Source: Thermoanaerobacter pseudethanolicus ATCC 33223
Lineage (GTDB): Bacteria > Bacillota > Thermoanaerobacteria > Thermoanaerobacterales > Thermoanaerobacteraceae
Direction: 5' to 3'
DNA: 64,000 bases
Assembly: GCF_000019085.1 (NCBI RefSeq)
Contig: NC_010321.1
Span: forward strand, 1,062,501 to 1,126,500
Numbering within the stretch: the stretch's first letter is position 1; each line of letters starts with the position of its first letter. The position numbers and the translations under genes were made by a program. Below, piece by piece: positions 25,704-36,005 of the stretch. The notes beneath the pieces are model-generated. The model searched no databases and was not told the origin of the DNA. It saw only the letters and a program-made list of their open reading frames with translations.

Positions 25704-28151
25704 GTGGGTGATTTGATGTCCAAAATTTACAGGTGGATTTTGAAGGAGAATAAAGATTCTCGATTGTCTGAAGAAGTACAAAAAACTTATGGGTTACCCA
25801 AAATAATTGCTGATATGCTTTCAGCAAGATTAAACCTCCAAGAAGTTAAGAGTTTTTTAAATCCTGATTTGAAAGATTTGTACTCTCCTTATCTTCTAAG
25901 GGGAATAAAAGAGGCAAAAGATTTGATACAACAACATATTGCCTCGAAGGATCTAATCACCATTTATGGGGATTACGATGTAGATGGAATTACTGCTACC
26001 TCTATCCTATATTTAACCTTAAAAAAATTAGGGGCAAAAGTGGATTATTACATACCAGAAAGATTAGTTGAAGGATATGGTATAAATGAAGAAGCGATAG
26101 ACAAAATTGCACAGAGAGGAACAAAACTTATAATTAGTGTAGACTGTGGTATAACCTCTGTTAAGGAAGTGGAAAAAGCTAAATTTTTGGGAATAGATGT
26201 AATTATAACTGACCACCACAGTATCCCTAAGGAGATACCACAAGCAGACGTTGTGATAAATCCTCATTTACCTGATAGTGAATACCCTTTTTGTGACCTG
26301 GCAGGGGTGGGAGTTGCTTTTAAACTGTCACAAGCTCTTATTGGAGAAGAAGCTTATGAACTTTTGGATATTGTTTCAATAGGAACTATTGCAGATATTG
26401 TTCCTTTATTAGGAGAAAACAGAATAATTGTAAAAGAAGGGCTAAAAAGACTAAATGAAACACAAAATATAGGTTTAAAAGCCATCATAAAAGCTTCTGG
26501 ATTGGAAAATATTGAAATTGATGAATATCATGTGGGATTTATCTTAGCTCCTCGCCTCAATGCTGCAGGGCGATTAAGAAGTGCAGAAGCGGCTGTGAGG
26601 TTATTGATAAGCCAAGATGAAAAAGAAGTAGAAGAGATAGCAGAATATTTAAATCAAGAAAATTTAAATAGGCAACAAATAGAAAATCAAATACTTCAGG
26701 AAGCAATCAAAAAAATAAAAGAGACGGTTGATTTAAATAAGGAAAAAGTAATTGTACTGTGGGATAAAAATTGGCATCCAGGTGTTATTGGAATTGTGGC
26801 ATCCCGGATAACAGAAAGGTTTCATAGACCTTCTATACTTATAAGTTTAGGAGAAGGGGAAGGAAAAGGTTCAGGGCGAAGCATAGAAGGCTTTAATTTG
26901 TATAAAGCATTAGAATACTGTAAAGATTATTTGATAAAATATGGCGGTCATGAAATGGCTGCTGGAATAAATATTGAAAAAAACAATTTGGAGATTTTTA
27001 AAACTAAGATAAATGAATACGCTGATACGGTGCTTAGTGATCTTGATTTAATTCCAAGTTTAAGAATAGATGCAAAGGTTAAAAATGAAAAGATAGATAT
27101 AGAAATAGCTAAACAAGTTCAAAGGTTTAAACCTTTTGGCAGCAATAATCCTCGGCCTAATTTTTTATTTGAGGGTTTGACAGTTACAAAAGTATTTGAC
27201 TTAAATGGTGGAAAATACAAAAAAATCATCGTCCAAAAAGACAAGTTTGTGTATGAGCTTATGCTATTTGATGCATCAGAAAAAGGAAACGATGTAAAAA
27301 TAGGAGATGTAATAGATGTTGTGGGAAGCATTGAAATAAATAGCTGGAACGGTATAGAGTTAGTAGTGATAAATGTAAAAGATTTAAGAATTAAGTTGCC
27401 TTTGTTTTCCTACTATAAAAACTTGAGCAAAATCATGGTAGAGTATAAGCCCGACAAAAAAGAGATAGACAAAAAAGTTGATTATATAATTGACCAAAGA
27501 GGAATTAATAATAAGTGGGAATATGTGCTGAAACTTTTTAAAGGAGAAAGCAAAACAGTTGTCATAGTAAATACAATTGTAGAACTTAGGTCATTACTTA
27601 GATATCTCAAAAAAGAAAAGTTTTTGGATTTTTCTTTATGCAATGTGGATTGTAAAAAAGAAAATGGTATACTATTTTTCCCAAATTCTTTAAAACCATT
27701 AAAATACTACGATGATATAATTATTTATGATATACCCTTTAAAAAAGAAATCTTTTACCACATTCTTTCTCATTCACAAGGAAAGAGGATTCATTTAGTT
27801 TTTAAAGAAGCAGATATATATTATAACTTAAAATCCTTTGACGAAATTTTTCCTCAAAGAAAGGACTTTATTAAACTTTACAAATTTATAGAAGAAGGAA
27901 ACAACATTTTATTTAAAGATCATTTGCATCCACAACTGAATTTAAATCCAATAAAATTTTCATTTTGCATAAAAGCAATGAAAGAAATAGGATTGATAAA
28001 TGTAAAAGAACGTGATAATATTTTTATGTTAAGTAAAAATTCTGTGTCACAAAAGGTTAATATTGAACAAACTCAAATAATGCAACAGATATTTTCAGCT
28101 AAAAAAGAGTTTATTGAATTTGCCAAGTTCATTGTCAGCCAGAAAATTTAA
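25704..28151 (+). CDS. recJ: Single-stranded-DNA exonuclease RecJ
   Basis: An 815-residue 5'-3' exonuclease. The DHH domain carries GDYDVDGITATS near 90, SVDCGIT and TDHHSIP near 170; the DHHA1 domain has GGHEMAAGINI near 412; an OB-fold region follows. The C-terminal ~250 residues form the extension seen in Firmicutes RecJ. The start is GTG 25704 five bases after AGGAG; ATG 25716 after GGGTGATTT is equally plausible and removes four residues. Confidence 0.96.
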   Translation: MGDLMSKIYRWILKENKDSRLSEEVQKTYGLPKIIADMLSARLNLQEVKSFLNPDLKDLYSPYLLRGIKEAKDLIQQHIASKDLITIYGDYDVDGITATSILYLTLKKLGAKVDYYIPERLVEGYGINEEAIDKIAQRGTKLIISVDCGITSVKEVEKAKFLGIDVIITDHHSIPKEIPQADVVINPHLPDSEYPFCDLAGVGVAFKLSQALIGEEAYELLDIVSIGTIADIVPLLGENRIIVKEGLKRLNETQNIGLKAIIKASGLENIEIDEYHVGFILAPRLNAAGRLRSAEAAVRLLISQDEKEVEEIAEYLNQENLNRQQIENQILQEAIKKIKETVDLNKEKVIVLWDKNWHPGVIGIVASRITERFHRPSILISLGEGEGKGSGRSIEGFNLYKALEYCKDYLIKYGGHEMAAGINIEKNNLEIFKTKINEYADTVLSDLDLIPSLRIDAKVKNEKIDIEIAKQVQRFKPFGSNNPRPNFLFEGLTVTKVFDLNGGKYKKIIVQKDKFVYELMLFDASEKGNDVKIGDVIDVVGSIEINSWNGIELVVINVKDLRIKLPLFSYYKNLSKIMVEYKPDKKEIDKKVDYIIDQRGINNKWEYVLKLFKGESKTVVIVNTIVELRSLLRYLKKEKFLDFSLCNVDCKKENGILFFPNSLKPLKYYDDIIIYDIPFKKEIFYHILSHSQGKRIHLVFKEADIYYNLKSFDEIFPQRKDFIKLYKFIEEGNNILFKDHLHPQLNLNPIKFSFCIKAMKEIGLINVKERDNIFMLSKNSVSQKVNIEQTQIMQQIFSAKKEFIEFAKFIVSQKI

Positions 28152-28164
28152 GGAGGTTTTTGTA

Positions 28165-28686
28165 ATGACGCTGGAAGAAATTAAAATGATGATTAGAGAA
28201 ATACCTGATTTTCCTAAAAAAGGAATAAAATTTAAAGATATTACACCTGTTTTAAAAGATGCGAAAGCTTTTAATTATTCTATAGAAATGCTGGCTAAGG
28301 CATTGGAAGGGAGAAAATTTGATCTCATTGCTGCTCCGGAAGCAAGAGGCTTTTTGTTTGGAGCGCCACTGGCTTACAGATTAGGAGTAGGATTTGTTCC
28401 TGTAAGAAAACCGGGTAAATTGCCGGCAGAGACTTTAAGCTATGAATATGAACTGGAATATGGGACAGATTCTCTTGAAATACACAAAGATGCTGTTTTA
28501 GAGGGACAAAGAGTAGTGATAGTCGACGATTTGTTGGCGACAGGAGGCACAATTTACGCTTCTGCAAAATTGGTGGAAAGCTTAGGGGGAATTGTAGATT
28601 CTATTATTTTCTTGACTGAATTAACTTTTTTAGATGGTAGAAAAAAGCTTGACGGATATGATATAATTTCATTAATAAAGTTTTAA
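28165..28686 (+). CDS. apt: Adenine phosphoribosyltransferase
   Basis: A 173-residue purine-salvage enzyme making AMP from adenine and PRPP. EARGFLFGAPLAYRLG near 66 and the PRPP motif VVIVDDLLATGGT near 121-133 are intact. The start is ATG 28165 after AAGGAGG. It lies between recJ and rel, the common recJ-apt-rel order of Firmicutes, where purine salvage and (p)ppGpp control meet. Confidence 0.97.
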   Translation: MTLEEIKMMIREIPDFPKKGIKFKDITPVLKDAKAFNYSIEMLAKALEGRKFDLIAAPEARGFLFGAPLAYRLGVGFVPVRKPGKLPAETLSYEYELEYGTDSLEIHKDAVLEGQRVVIVDDLLATGGTIYASAKLVESLGGIVDSIIFLTELTFLDGRKKLDGYDIISLIKF

Positions 28687-28689
28687 TCA

Positions 28690-28710
28690 AAAGTGGCTTT
28701 GAGCCACTTT
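28690..28710 (+). terminator. Hairpin between apt and rel
   Basis: AAAGTGGCT, loop TTG, AGCCACTTT. There is no real T-run, so some read-through into rel is expected. Confidence 0.5.
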
Positions 28711-28730
28711 AATTATAAGGTGTGATAACT

Positions 28731-30890
28731 ATGTTGGACAAAGTGATAAATAGGATAAAAAAATACATGGGTGATGATGCAAATTTAGAGTTAATATACA
28801 AAGCTTATGACTTTGCTGTAAATGCCCATGAGGGCCAAATGAGAAACTCAGGAGAGCCATATATTGTTCATCCCATAGAAGTTGCATTTATTTTGGCTGA
28901 CCTGGAATTAGATATTACCACTATTGCAGCAGGCCTTTTACATGATGTAATAGAAGACACAGATGTAACTTATGACCAATTAATGGAAAATTTTGGAAAA
29001 GAAATTGCTGATTTGGTTGATGGAGTTACAAAACTTGGTAAAATAGAATACAAGAGCAAAGTAGAGCAACAGGCAGAAAATATGAGAAAAATGCTTATAG
29101 CAATGGCAAAAGACATTAGAGTGATACTCATAAAACTGGCTGACAGGCTTCACAACATGAGAACTCTCAAATATTTACCTCTTGACAAACAAAAAGAAAA
29201 AGCGGAAGAGACTTTAGAGATTTATGCCCCTATTGCTCATCGCTTAGGAATATCTAAGATAAAATGGGAATTAGAAGACTTGTGTTTGAGATATTTGCAT
29301 CCGGAGGAGTATTATGACCTCGTAGAAAAGGTTGCTGCCAAAAGAAAAGAAAGAGAAGAGTTTATACAAAATATCATAACTACAATTAAAGAGAAATTAA
29401 AAGAAATGGGAATACAAGCAGAAGTAGATGGGCGACCTAAACATTTTTACAGTATCTACAAAAAGATGAAAACGCAAAATAAAACTTTCGAGCAAATTTA
29501 CGATTTGTTAGCAGTGAGGATAATTGTTAACACCGTAAAAGACTGTTATGGCGTATTAGGAATTGTGCATACTTTATGGAAGCCAATTCCTGGAAGATTT
29601 AAAGATTATATCGCTATGCCAAAACCTAATATGTATCAATCCCTTCATACTACAGTAATAGGTCCTAAAGGAGAACCTTTTGAAATACAAATAAGAACAT
29701 GGGAGATGCACAAAACGGCAGAATACGGTATTGCAGCCCATTGGAAATATAAAGAGGGTAAGACTACAGAGGACGAATTTGACCAAAAGCTTTCTTGGCT
29801 TAGGCAGCTTTTAGAATGGCAGAAAGAGTTAAAAGATGCAAAAGAGTTTATGGAAACATTAAAAATTGATCTTTTTACAGATGAGGTTTTTGTCTTTACT
29901 CCTAAAGGGGATGTCATAAATCTTCCAGCGGGGTCTACTCCTATTGACTTTGCGTACAGCATACACACTGAAATAGGTCATCGATTAAATGGTGCTAAAG
30001 TAAACGGTAAAATAGTCCCTATAAATTATCAATTAAAAAACGGTGATATTGTTGAGATATTAGTAAGTCCAAATAAAGACAGAGGTCCAAGTAGAGACTG
30101 GCTCCAGATTGTCAAAAGTTCTCAAGCGAGAAACAAAATCAGACAGTGGTTTAAAAAAGAAAAAAGAGAAGAAAATATCGCTCGCGGCGAGGAAATGTTA
30201 GAAAGAGACCTCAGGCGTCATGGAATACAACCTGCTATGATAAAAAGTGAGATATGGGAGGAAGTGCTTAAAAAACTCAACATTCACACAATAGAGGATT
30301 TATATGCAACAATTGGTTATGGAGGGTTAACTTTAAATCAGGTAATACCGAGAATTAAAGAAGAAATCAAAAAATCTCAGAAAGAAATAGGTTTAAAGTC
30401 CGTTCCAATTGATAAGGCTGGAAAGAAAAAAGAGAAAACAGGCGGAACGGGGGTCATTGTAAAAGGTGTAGACAATGTAATGGTCAGGTTTGCAAAATGT
30501 TGTTCTCCTGTTCCAGGGGATGAAATAATAGGTTATGTTACTAAAGGAAGGGGAATTTCTATTCACAGAAAAGATTGTCCCAATGTAAAAGAATATCTTT
30601 TTGATAGAAACAAAATTGTAGAGGTTGAGTGGGATCAAGATAGAAATATCCTTTATCAAGCTGATATACAGATTATGGCTAGTGATAGATTTGGACTTTT
30701 GACAGATGTTACTAGTGTTCTTGCAGATGTAAAAATTGCTGTAAAGGCTGTCAATGCTAGAACAACAAAAGACAATATTGCAATTATTAACTTAACTTTA
30801 GAGATTATTTCAAAAGACCAACTGGAAAGAGTTATGAATAAGTTGAAAGCTTTGGAAGGGGTAATGGACGTTTACAGATTAAGTGCATAG
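28731..30890 (+). CDS. rel: Bifunctional (p)ppGpp synthetase/hydrolase Rel
   Basis: A 719-residue stringent-response enzyme. Its HD hydrolase domain has [12 protein letters not shown] near 72-83 and [11 protein letters not shown]. The synthetase domain has [13 protein letters not shown] near 235 and [15 protein letters not shown] domain (about 385-445, [14 protein letters not shown]) and a C-terminal ACT domain follow. Both catalytic centres look intact. The start is ATG 28731; GTG 28722 lies within the ribosome-site region. Confidence 0.97.
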   Translation: MLDKVINRIKKYMGDDANLELIYKAYDFAVNAHEGQMRNSGEPYIVHPIEVAFILADLELDITTIAAGLLHDVIEDTDVTYDQLMENFGKEIADLVDGVTKLGKIEYKSKVEQQAENMRKMLIAMAKDIRVILIKLADRLHNMRTLKYLPLDKQKEKAEETLEIYAPIAHRLGISKIKWELEDLCLRYLHPEEYYDLVEKVAAKRKEREEFIQNIITTIKEKLKEMGIQAEVDGRPKHFYSIYKKMKTQNKTFEQIYDLLAVRIIVNTVKDCYGVLGIVHTLWKPIPGRFKDYIAMPKPNMYQSLHTTVIGPKGEPFEIQIRTWEMHKTAEYGIAAHWKYKEGKTTEDEFDQKLSWLRQLLEWQKELKDAKEFMETLKIDLFTDEVFVFTPKGDVINLPAGSTPIDFAYSIHTEIGHRLNGAKVNGKIVPINYQLKNGDIVEILVSPNKDRGPSRDWLQIVKSSQARNKIRQWFKKEKREENIARGEEMLERDLRRHGIQPAMIKSEIWEEVLKKLNIHTIEDLYATIGYGGLTLNQVIPRIKEEIKKSQKEIGLKSVPIDKAGKKKEKTGGTGVIVKGVDNVMVRFAKCCSPVPGDEIIGYVTKGRGISIHRKDCPNVKEYLFDRNKIVEVEWDQDRNILYQADIQIMASDRFGLLTDVTSVLADVKIAVKAVNARTTKDNIAIINLTLEIISKDQLERVMNKLKALEGVMDVYRLSA

Positions 30891-30901
30891 AGGTGATTTT
30901 T

Positions 30902-31351
30902 TTGAGAGCTGTTGTTCAAAGGGTGAGTCGCGGAGAAGTAAGTGTAGGTGGAGAAATGGTAAGTTCAATAGGTAAAGGATTTGTTGTTTTGGTTGGTATA
31001 TCTATTGATGATAATGAAAATGATGTAATGTACATGGCAGATAAAATAGTGAATTTGCGGGTCTTTGAAGATGAAGAAGGAAAAATGAATTTGTCTCTTT
31101 TAGATATAGGAGGAGAAGTCCTTCTTGTCTCTCAATTTACTTTGCTTGGAGATGTGAGAAAAGGCAGAAGACCTAACTTTATGATGGCTCAAAAACCACA
31201 AGAAGCTTTGAAGTATTTTAATTTATTAGTCAAAGAGATTGAAAAAAGAGGCGTAAGTGTCAAAACAGGTATATTTCAGGCAATGATGAAAGTATTAATT
31301 GAAAATGACGGACCAGTTACAATTCTCATTGATTCTAAAAAAGTGTTTTAA
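30902..31351 (+). CDS. dtd: D-aminoacyl-tRNA deacylase
   Basis: A 149-residue proofreading enzyme that removes D-amino acids from tRNA. The start is TTG 30902, giving the usual [13 protein letters not shown]-terminus, with AGAGGTGAT overlapping the rel stop. The catalytic SQFTLLGD near 77 is present, as is the NDGPVTI cis-Pro loop near 136. It follows rel directly, as in many Firmicutes. Confidence 0.96.
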   Translation: MRAVVQRVSRGEVSVGGEMVSSIGKGFVVLVGISIDDNENDVMYMADKIVNLRVFEDEEGKMNLSLLDIGGEVLLVSQFTLLGDVRKGRRPNFMMAQKPQEALKYFNLLVKEIEKRGVSVKTGIFQAMMKVLIENDGPVTILIDSKKVF

Positions 31352-31363
31352 TGGAGTGATTTT

Positions 31364-31987
31364 ATGAAAATACAAAGGTATGTGGTAGGACTTTATAAAG
31401 CCAATTGTTATATTGTTTCTGACGAGGAAACTAGGGAGACAATTGTAATAGACCCAGGGGAATATTTATCTGAAATACAAGATTATATTGGTGTTAACAA
31501 ATTAAGAGTAAAATATATTTTACTCACTCATGGTCATTTTGACCACATAGGTGGAGTAGAGGAGCTGAGGAAAGTTACTCAAGCAGAAGTTGCTATTTCA
31601 AAAGAAGATGCTCCCATGCTTTTAGATCCCAGTTTAAATCTATCTAAAATGGTCTATAAAAAAATACAGTGCAGTGCCGCAGATATTTTATTAAATGGTG
31701 GCGATATTTTATATTTTGGGAAATACGCAATAGAAGTCCTACACACTCCAGGTCATACAAAAGGCGGAGTGTGTTTTAAAATTGACAATGTCTGCTTTAC
31801 AGGAGATACTGTTTTCAAAGGCTCGATAGGAAGATATGATTTTCCTGGTGGAGATTTTGATACTTTAATGGATTCTATAAAGAACAAGCTTTTGGTATTG
31901 GAAGATGACGTAGTGATATATCCGGGTCATGGCGAGTCTTCAACAATTGGAAAAGAAAAGAGAATTAATTTGTTTTTGAGGGAATAA
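31364..31987 (+). CDS. MBL-fold metallo-hydrolase (glyoxalase II-like)
   Basis: A 207-residue metallo-beta-lactamase fold. Metal ligands: THGHFDH near 55-61, PGHT near 131, TGDTVF near 147 and YPGHGE near 190. This small glyoxalase-II-like type is common next to dtd. Possible roles are hydrolysis of thioesters or other small esters; the sequence does not show the substrate. It ends the recJ-apt-rel-dtd unit. Confidence 0.9.
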   Translation: MKIQRYVVGLYKANCYIVSDEETRETIVIDPGEYLSEIQDYIGVNKLRVKYILLTHGHFDHIGGVEELRKVTQAEVAISKEDAPMLLDPSLNLSKMVYKKIQCSAADILLNGGDILYFGKYAIEVLHTPGHTKGGVCFKIDNVCFTGDTVFKGSIGRYDFPGGDFDTLMDSIKNKLLVLEDDVVIYPGHGESSTIGKEKRINLFLRE

Positions 31988-32020
31988 AAGCAAGAGGTGA
32001 TTTACCTCTTGCTTTTATTC
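31982..32020. terminator. Bidirectional terminator
   Basis: GAATAAAAGCAAGAGGT (31982-31998) pairs perfectly with ACCTCTTGCTTTTATTC (32004-32020). It overlaps the stop codons of both convergent genes. Confidence 0.88.
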
Positions 32021-33223
32021 GTATCTGAGTGCTACGATTGGGTCGAGTCTAGCTGCTTTTTGTGCAGGGTATATTCCAAAGAATATTCCTACTGCTGAGG
32101 AGAAAAGAAAAGCGATTAATATTGTGTTTATAGAGATGATGGGGGTTATATTTATAAAAGGACCAATGATGTTTGATAAAATATAACCGAAGAAAATACC
32201 TATAGCACCCCCTAAGAGAGAAATTGCGACAGCCTCAATTAAGAATTGCATTAAAATGTCTTTTTGCCTTGCGCCTATGGCTTTTCTTATTCCAATTTCT
32301 CTGGTGCGTTCAGTTACAGAAACCAACATTATGTTCATGATTCCGATTCCACCTACTATAAGCGATATACCAGCAATTGCTCCTATGATTGCCGTAAATA
32401 TGCTTAATATTCTGTTGAATTCTTCTAGGAAACCGATGAGGTTTTCTGCTTCGTATTTATCTTTGTTGTGATGAAGTGCTTCTATTAAGCGCACAGCCTG
32501 AGAGGAGGCTTCATCTAATTGGTTTTGGTTGTAGGTCATTACGTAAATTTGTGAAATATCTACGTCTTGGAAGATTTTTTGCGCGTAAGTTATTGGAATT
32601 GCAACTATTACAGGTATTTGGTCAGCTATTGAGCCTCCTAAACTTTTTAAATTACCACTGTCAATAACGCCAATTATCTTTGCTGTGTCAAAGGAAGAAG
32701 AACTGCCTATTTTAATAGTTTTTCCTACGCAATCTTCATAACCGAAAAGTTCTTTTGCAGAGTCTTTATCAATAAGTACCACATTTCTACCCATGAGAAT
32801 GTCTTTTTCATTTAAAAAGCGGCCATAGATTATTTTTATGTTAGAGACATTTCCATAATCAAAATCTGTTGCTATAAAAATAGCCCTCTTGGTAAGTTTA
32901 TCTGTTTTAGCGAGTCCAAATTTTTCTGTAATTGGCGCCGCATATTTTACCGAAGAAAGTCTTTTTCTGATCATTTCTACATCTTTGAGAGTCAGTTTAT
33001 CGCTTTCTCTTATTTCAACATTATTTTTCGTCTTGATAGAAAATACACTAACGCCGATTTTTTCGAATTCGCCTAAAATAGCTTTTTGACCGCCTGCTCC
33101 TAAAGACACTATTGTTATAACTGAAGCAATTCCGATTATAATCCCCAACATCGTAAGAAGGGCTCTTAATTTGTTACTTAATATACTGTCAATTGCTACT
33201 TTTATGGCTTCTAAAATATACAT
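32015..33223 (-). CDS. MacB-type ABC transporter permease
   Basis: A 402-residue permease with an N-terminal helix (LRALLTMLGIIIGIASVITIV), a large extracytoplasmic MacB-like domain (about 45-275), and three C-terminal helices with the FtsX signature GGIGIMNIMLVSVTERTREIGIRKAIGAR. Last gene of a MarR-adaptor-ATPase-permease operon. MacB-type systems export peptides, lipids or drugs without moving them through a membrane channel of the usual kind. Confidence 0.95.
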   Translation of the reverse strand: MYILEAIKVAIDSILSNKLRALLTMLGIIIGIASVITIVSLGAGGQKAILGEFEKIGVSVFSIKTKNNVEIRESDKLTLKDVEMIRKRLSSVKYAAPITEKFGLAKTDKLTKRAIFIATDFDYGNVSNIKIIYGRFLNEKDILMGRNVVLIDKDSAKELFGYEDCVGKTIKIGSSSSFDTAKIIGVIDSGNLKSLGGSIADQIPVIVAIPITYAQKIFQDVDISQIYVMTYNQNQLDEASSQAVRLIEALHHNKDKYEAENLIGFLEEFNRILSIFTAIIGAIAGISLIVGGIGIMNIMLVSVTERTREIGIRKAIGARQKDILMQFLIEAVAISLLGGAIGIFFGYILSNIIGPFINITPIISINTILIAFLFSSAVGIFFGIYPAQKAARLDPIVALRYE

Positions 33224-33236
33224 CCTTTATCACCTG

Positions 33237-33929
33237 CTAATAAGTTATTCTGTTTGCGATAGGGGTATCTTCTATAATGTTTCCATCTCTTAAGCGAAGT
33301 ATCCTTTTTGCGTGATTTGCTATGTCCTGTTCGTGGGTAACCATCACTATTGTAGTACCCGATTCATTTAGTTGATAAAAAATTCTCATTATCTCAATAC
33401 TGGAGTTTGTGTCGAGATTTCCTGTTGGCTCGTCAGCTAATAGAAAAGAAGGATTCATTACAATTGCACGAGCGATTGCTACTCTTTGTTGCTGCCCCCC
33501 TGAAAGTTCATTAGGTTTGTGGTGTATTCTTTCACTTAATCCCACTATTTCTAAAGCTTTTATTGCTCTTTTTCTACGCTCTTTTGCTGGTATTTTGGCG
33601 TACAACATTGGCAGTTCTACATTTGACAGTGCGTCTAATTTACTCAAAAGGTTAAAAGACTGAAAAACAAAACCTATCTGGCGATTTCTTAAATAAGCTA
33701 ATTGGTCATCATTTAACGTTGATATTTCGGTTCCATTGAGCTTATAACTTCCAGATGTGGGTTTATCCAAAAGACCAATTATATTCATTAAAGTAGATTT
33801 ACCAGAGCCAGAGGGACCAACAATTGCTACATATTCACCTTTATTTATTTTTAAAGAGACGCCTTTTAATGCATTCACTTGGACTTTTCCAAGATTGTAC
33901 ACCTTTCTTACATTGCTCAATTCAATCAT
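33237..33929 (-). CDS. MacB/LolD-type ABC transporter ATP-binding protein
   Basis: A 230-residue ATPase: Walker [10 protein letters not shown] near 36, Q-loop FVFQSFNLL, signature [14 protein letters not shown] near 142, Walker [13 protein letters not shown], and switch His in [10 protein letters not shown]. Length and sequence fit the MacB/LolD class. The start overlaps the adaptor stop by one base, so the two are translationally coupled. Confidence 0.97.
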   Translation of the reverse strand: MIELSNVRKVYNLGKVQVNALKGVSLKINKGEYVAIVGPSGSGKSTLMNIIGLLDKPTSGSYKLNGTEISTLNDDQLAYLRNRQIGFVFQSFNLLSKLDALSNVELPMLYAKIPAKERRKRAIKALEIVGLSERIHHKPNELSGGQQQRVAIARAIVMNPSFLLADEPTGNLDTNSSIEIMRIFYQLNESGTTIVMVTHEQDIANHAKRILRLRDGNIIEDTPIANRITY

Positions 33930-35110
33930 CAGTCTTTCCCGCCCTTTATTGTGATTTTTGTACCATCTTCGATAGAACTGGTGGGATTTAGTATGACTTT
34001 TTCGCCGACATTTACTCCCTTTATGATTTCTGTCTCCAAATCAGAAACGAGTCCGCTTTTTACTTTCCTTTGTTTTGCTATACCATTTTCTACTACATAC
34101 ACAAATTCGTTACCATATTTGTCACTTACGATTGCTTCTGATGGAACTTTTATTACATCTTTTTTTTCGGCAATTTTTATGTCGACATCTACATTAAAAC
34201 CTGGTTTTATTGTGCCATCATTGCTTAAAAGGTCCACATAAACTTTTACGACATTATCTCCACCTGTTTGAGTGATTACTTTTGTCGCAGTTGGACTTAC
34301 TTTACTTACTACTCCTTCAAAAGTTTTATCTGCAAAATGTATGTAGGCTTTTTGCCCTTCTTTTAAATTTACCGCATCATAAGGTTTTACATCAAGTGCA
34401 ATTTGCAAGTTGTTTAAGTCTTCTACTGCAATTGCAGGAAATTGAGAGGAGGTAAAATAGCTATTATCTTTGGCATTTACTATGGTTACTGTCCCATCAA
34501 ATTCAGCAATAACATATTTTTGCTGTTTATACATATTTTGCTTTATATTTTTGAGATTTAATTCTGCAATTTCTACTTGTTTTTGTTGGAGTTTTATTTG
34601 GTCGTCAAGGCTAAGAGAAGAAGTTTGTATCTGTGAAGTGGAGGGTTGTTGTACTGTACTTTCTCCCGAAGGGAGTTGTTGTGGCAAAGAGGTATTTGGA
34701 ATTTGAGCTGCGACTTGGGATTGTTGTGACTGTTTTTCTTTTAATTTTTTTAATGCATCCAGTTGCATTTGCGCCATTTCCAGTTGTTTTTGTGCAATTT
34801 GATATTGTATAGATAAATCTTGTGTTTCTAATTCTAGAAGTTTATCTCCTTTTTTTACATTATCTCCAACGGATACATAGACTTTTAAAACTTTAGTAGG
34901 AGATAATATGTAATATTCTTGTTTGGACTTTGATTCTACTACTCCTGTGGTAGAGAATAAAGAAACTATATCACCTTTTTCAACTTTAGCAGCATTTACC
35001 TCTACAGTGGAAGCAGAGTTTTTGTTTTTTATAGAGATTGCATAAACGGTAGAAGCTACAATTGCTAAAATTACTGTGACTATTGTTAATGTTTTAACAG
35101 TATTTTTCAT
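33929..35110 (-). CDS. HlyD/RND-type periplasmic-adaptor-like protein
   Basis: A 393-residue protein with an N-terminal signal anchor (about 7-26), a lipoyl half (LSPTKVLKVYVSVGDNVKKGDKLLELE), a coiled-coil hairpin (about 95-185) interrupted by a Gln/Ser/Pro-rich insert, then a beta-barrel and a membrane-proximal domain. It partners MacB-type pumps. The start is ATG 35110 after GAGGGTGGTG; a TTG at 35125 is in frame but has no ribosome site. The low-complexity insert at the hairpin tip is unusual. Confidence 0.93.
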   Translation of the reverse strand: MKNTVKTLTIVTVILAIVASTVYAISIKNKNSASTVEVNAAKVEKGDIVSLFSTTGVVESKSKQEYYILSPTKVLKVYVSVGDNVKKGDKLLELETQDLSIQYQIAQKQLEMAQMQLDALKKLKEKQSQQSQVAAQIPNTSLPQQLPSGESTVQQPSTSQIQTSSLSLDDQIKLQQKQVEIAELNLKNIKQNMYKQQKYVIAEFDGTVTIVNAKDNSYFTSSQFPAIAVEDLNNLQIALDVKPYDAVNLKEGQKAYIHFADKTFEGVVSKVSPTATKVITQTGGDNVVKVYVDLLSNDGTIKPGFNVDVDIKIAEKKDVIKVPSEAIVSDKYGNEFVYVVENGIAKQRKVKSGLVSDLETEIIKGVNVGEKVILNPTSSIEDGTKITIKGGKD

Positions 35111-35128
35111 AAACACCACCCTCAAAAT

Positions 35129-35569
35129 TTATAGTTCTTCTTTGATTTTTTGTAATATGTTTTTTAATGTTTCTAATTCTTGAGGAGAGAGTTTTTCAAA
35201 AATTGGCTGCAAAATTTTTTCCCTAAACATTGCTAAGTGTTTATAAAGATCTTGGCCTTTTTTTGTCAAAGAAATTTCTATTTTTCTTCTGTCTTCCAAA
35301 TCAAAGTTCCTTTGAACTAACCCTTTCTCTACAAGTTTGTCTACTATGCTTGTAAGGGTGCTGGGGGAAATACCTAATTCTAAAGCAATATCTTTCATAT
35401 ACATTGGATTGCTTTTATTTTCGCTTAAAATTATTATTACTTGTTGTTCTCCAATTGTGAGGTCTTTTTGAAACTCAGAGAGGTCATTTGCTTTCAGTTG
35501 ATTATTGAGTTTTTGTCTAATTATACGAAACAGGTCATATAAAAGCTTAATATCACAATCTTTGTTCAT
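35129..35569 (-). CDS. MarR family transcriptional regulator
   Basis: A 146-residue winged-helix repressor: MKDIALELGISPSTLTSIVDKLVEKGLVQR forms the recognition helix and LEDRRKIEISLTKKG the wing. It is the first gene of the adaptor-ATPase-permease operon, with three bases or fewer to the next longest frame, and its promoter contains a long dyad. Inferred: it represses its own operon and is released by a toxic compound exported by the pump. Confidence 0.94.
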   Translation of the reverse strand: MNKDCDIKLLYDLFRIIRQKLNNQLKANDLSEFQKDLTIGEQQVIIILSENKSNPMYMKDIALELGISPSTLTSIVDKLVEKGLVQRNFDLEDRRKIEISLTKKGQDLYKHLAMFREKILQPIFEKLSPQELETLKNILQKIKEEL

Positions 35570-35614
35570 AAATTTTCACCTCAAAAATTTTTAATACAAA
35601 ATATTTTATACATC

Positions 35615-35646
35615 AAAATATTAACTCATTAATATTTTTTTGTCAA
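35615..35646 (-). promoter_or_regulatory. Promoter and probable MarR operator
   Basis: On the minus strand TTGACA (35646-35641), 17 bases, TAATAT (35623-35618). A perfect dyad of AAAATATTAA and TTAATATTTT around CTCA spans 35615-35638, covering the -10 and most of the spacer. Binding would block polymerase. Confidence 0.75.
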
Positions 35647-35690
35647 TAGGTGGATAAATTATTATGAAAGTAGATTAAAGATAATTGTGA

Positions 35691-35720
35691 TTGACAGCTA
35701 ATAATAGTATAATGTATAAT
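35691..35720 (+). promoter_or_regulatory. Sigma-A promoter of the hisS T-box transcript
   Basis: TTGACA (35691-35696), 18 bases, TATAAT (35715-35720). A nearer TATAAT with an 11-base gap is too close. Confidence 0.75.
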
Positions 35721-35726
35721 AACAAG

Positions 35727-35965
35727 TAAAATGATGGATAAATGCGATGACCAGGAGAGTAGCAATAGCAGGTATACAGGGAGAAGATACCGTGATTGAG
35801 AGTATCTTCATACTTATGCTATTGCGAAAGACACCTGTGAGCAGACCAGTCGATAATGTAGGCTGGCTCCGTGAACCTGCGTTAAGGGAATGAGTCCAAA
35901 TCAGGGTGGCACCACGGGATTTAACCTCTCGTCCCTGCAAATTGTTGCAGACGAGGGGTTTTTAA
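35727..35965 (+). promoter_or_regulatory. T-box leader of hisS-aspS
   Basis: Stem I is closed by GCAATAGCA and TGCTATTGC. A CAT triplet near 35809 on its 3' side is the likely His specifier. The T-box core AGGGTGGCACCACGGG lies at 35903-35918. The terminator pairs 35925-35940 with 35945-35958 and is followed by five T. Uncharged tRNA-His would pair with the specifier and the T-box bulge to favour the antiterminator. Boundaries are approximate. Confidence 0.9.
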
Positions 35966-36005
35966 ATGTATAAAGTTTTTACAAAATGTAAAAGGAGTTG
36001 GTAAA

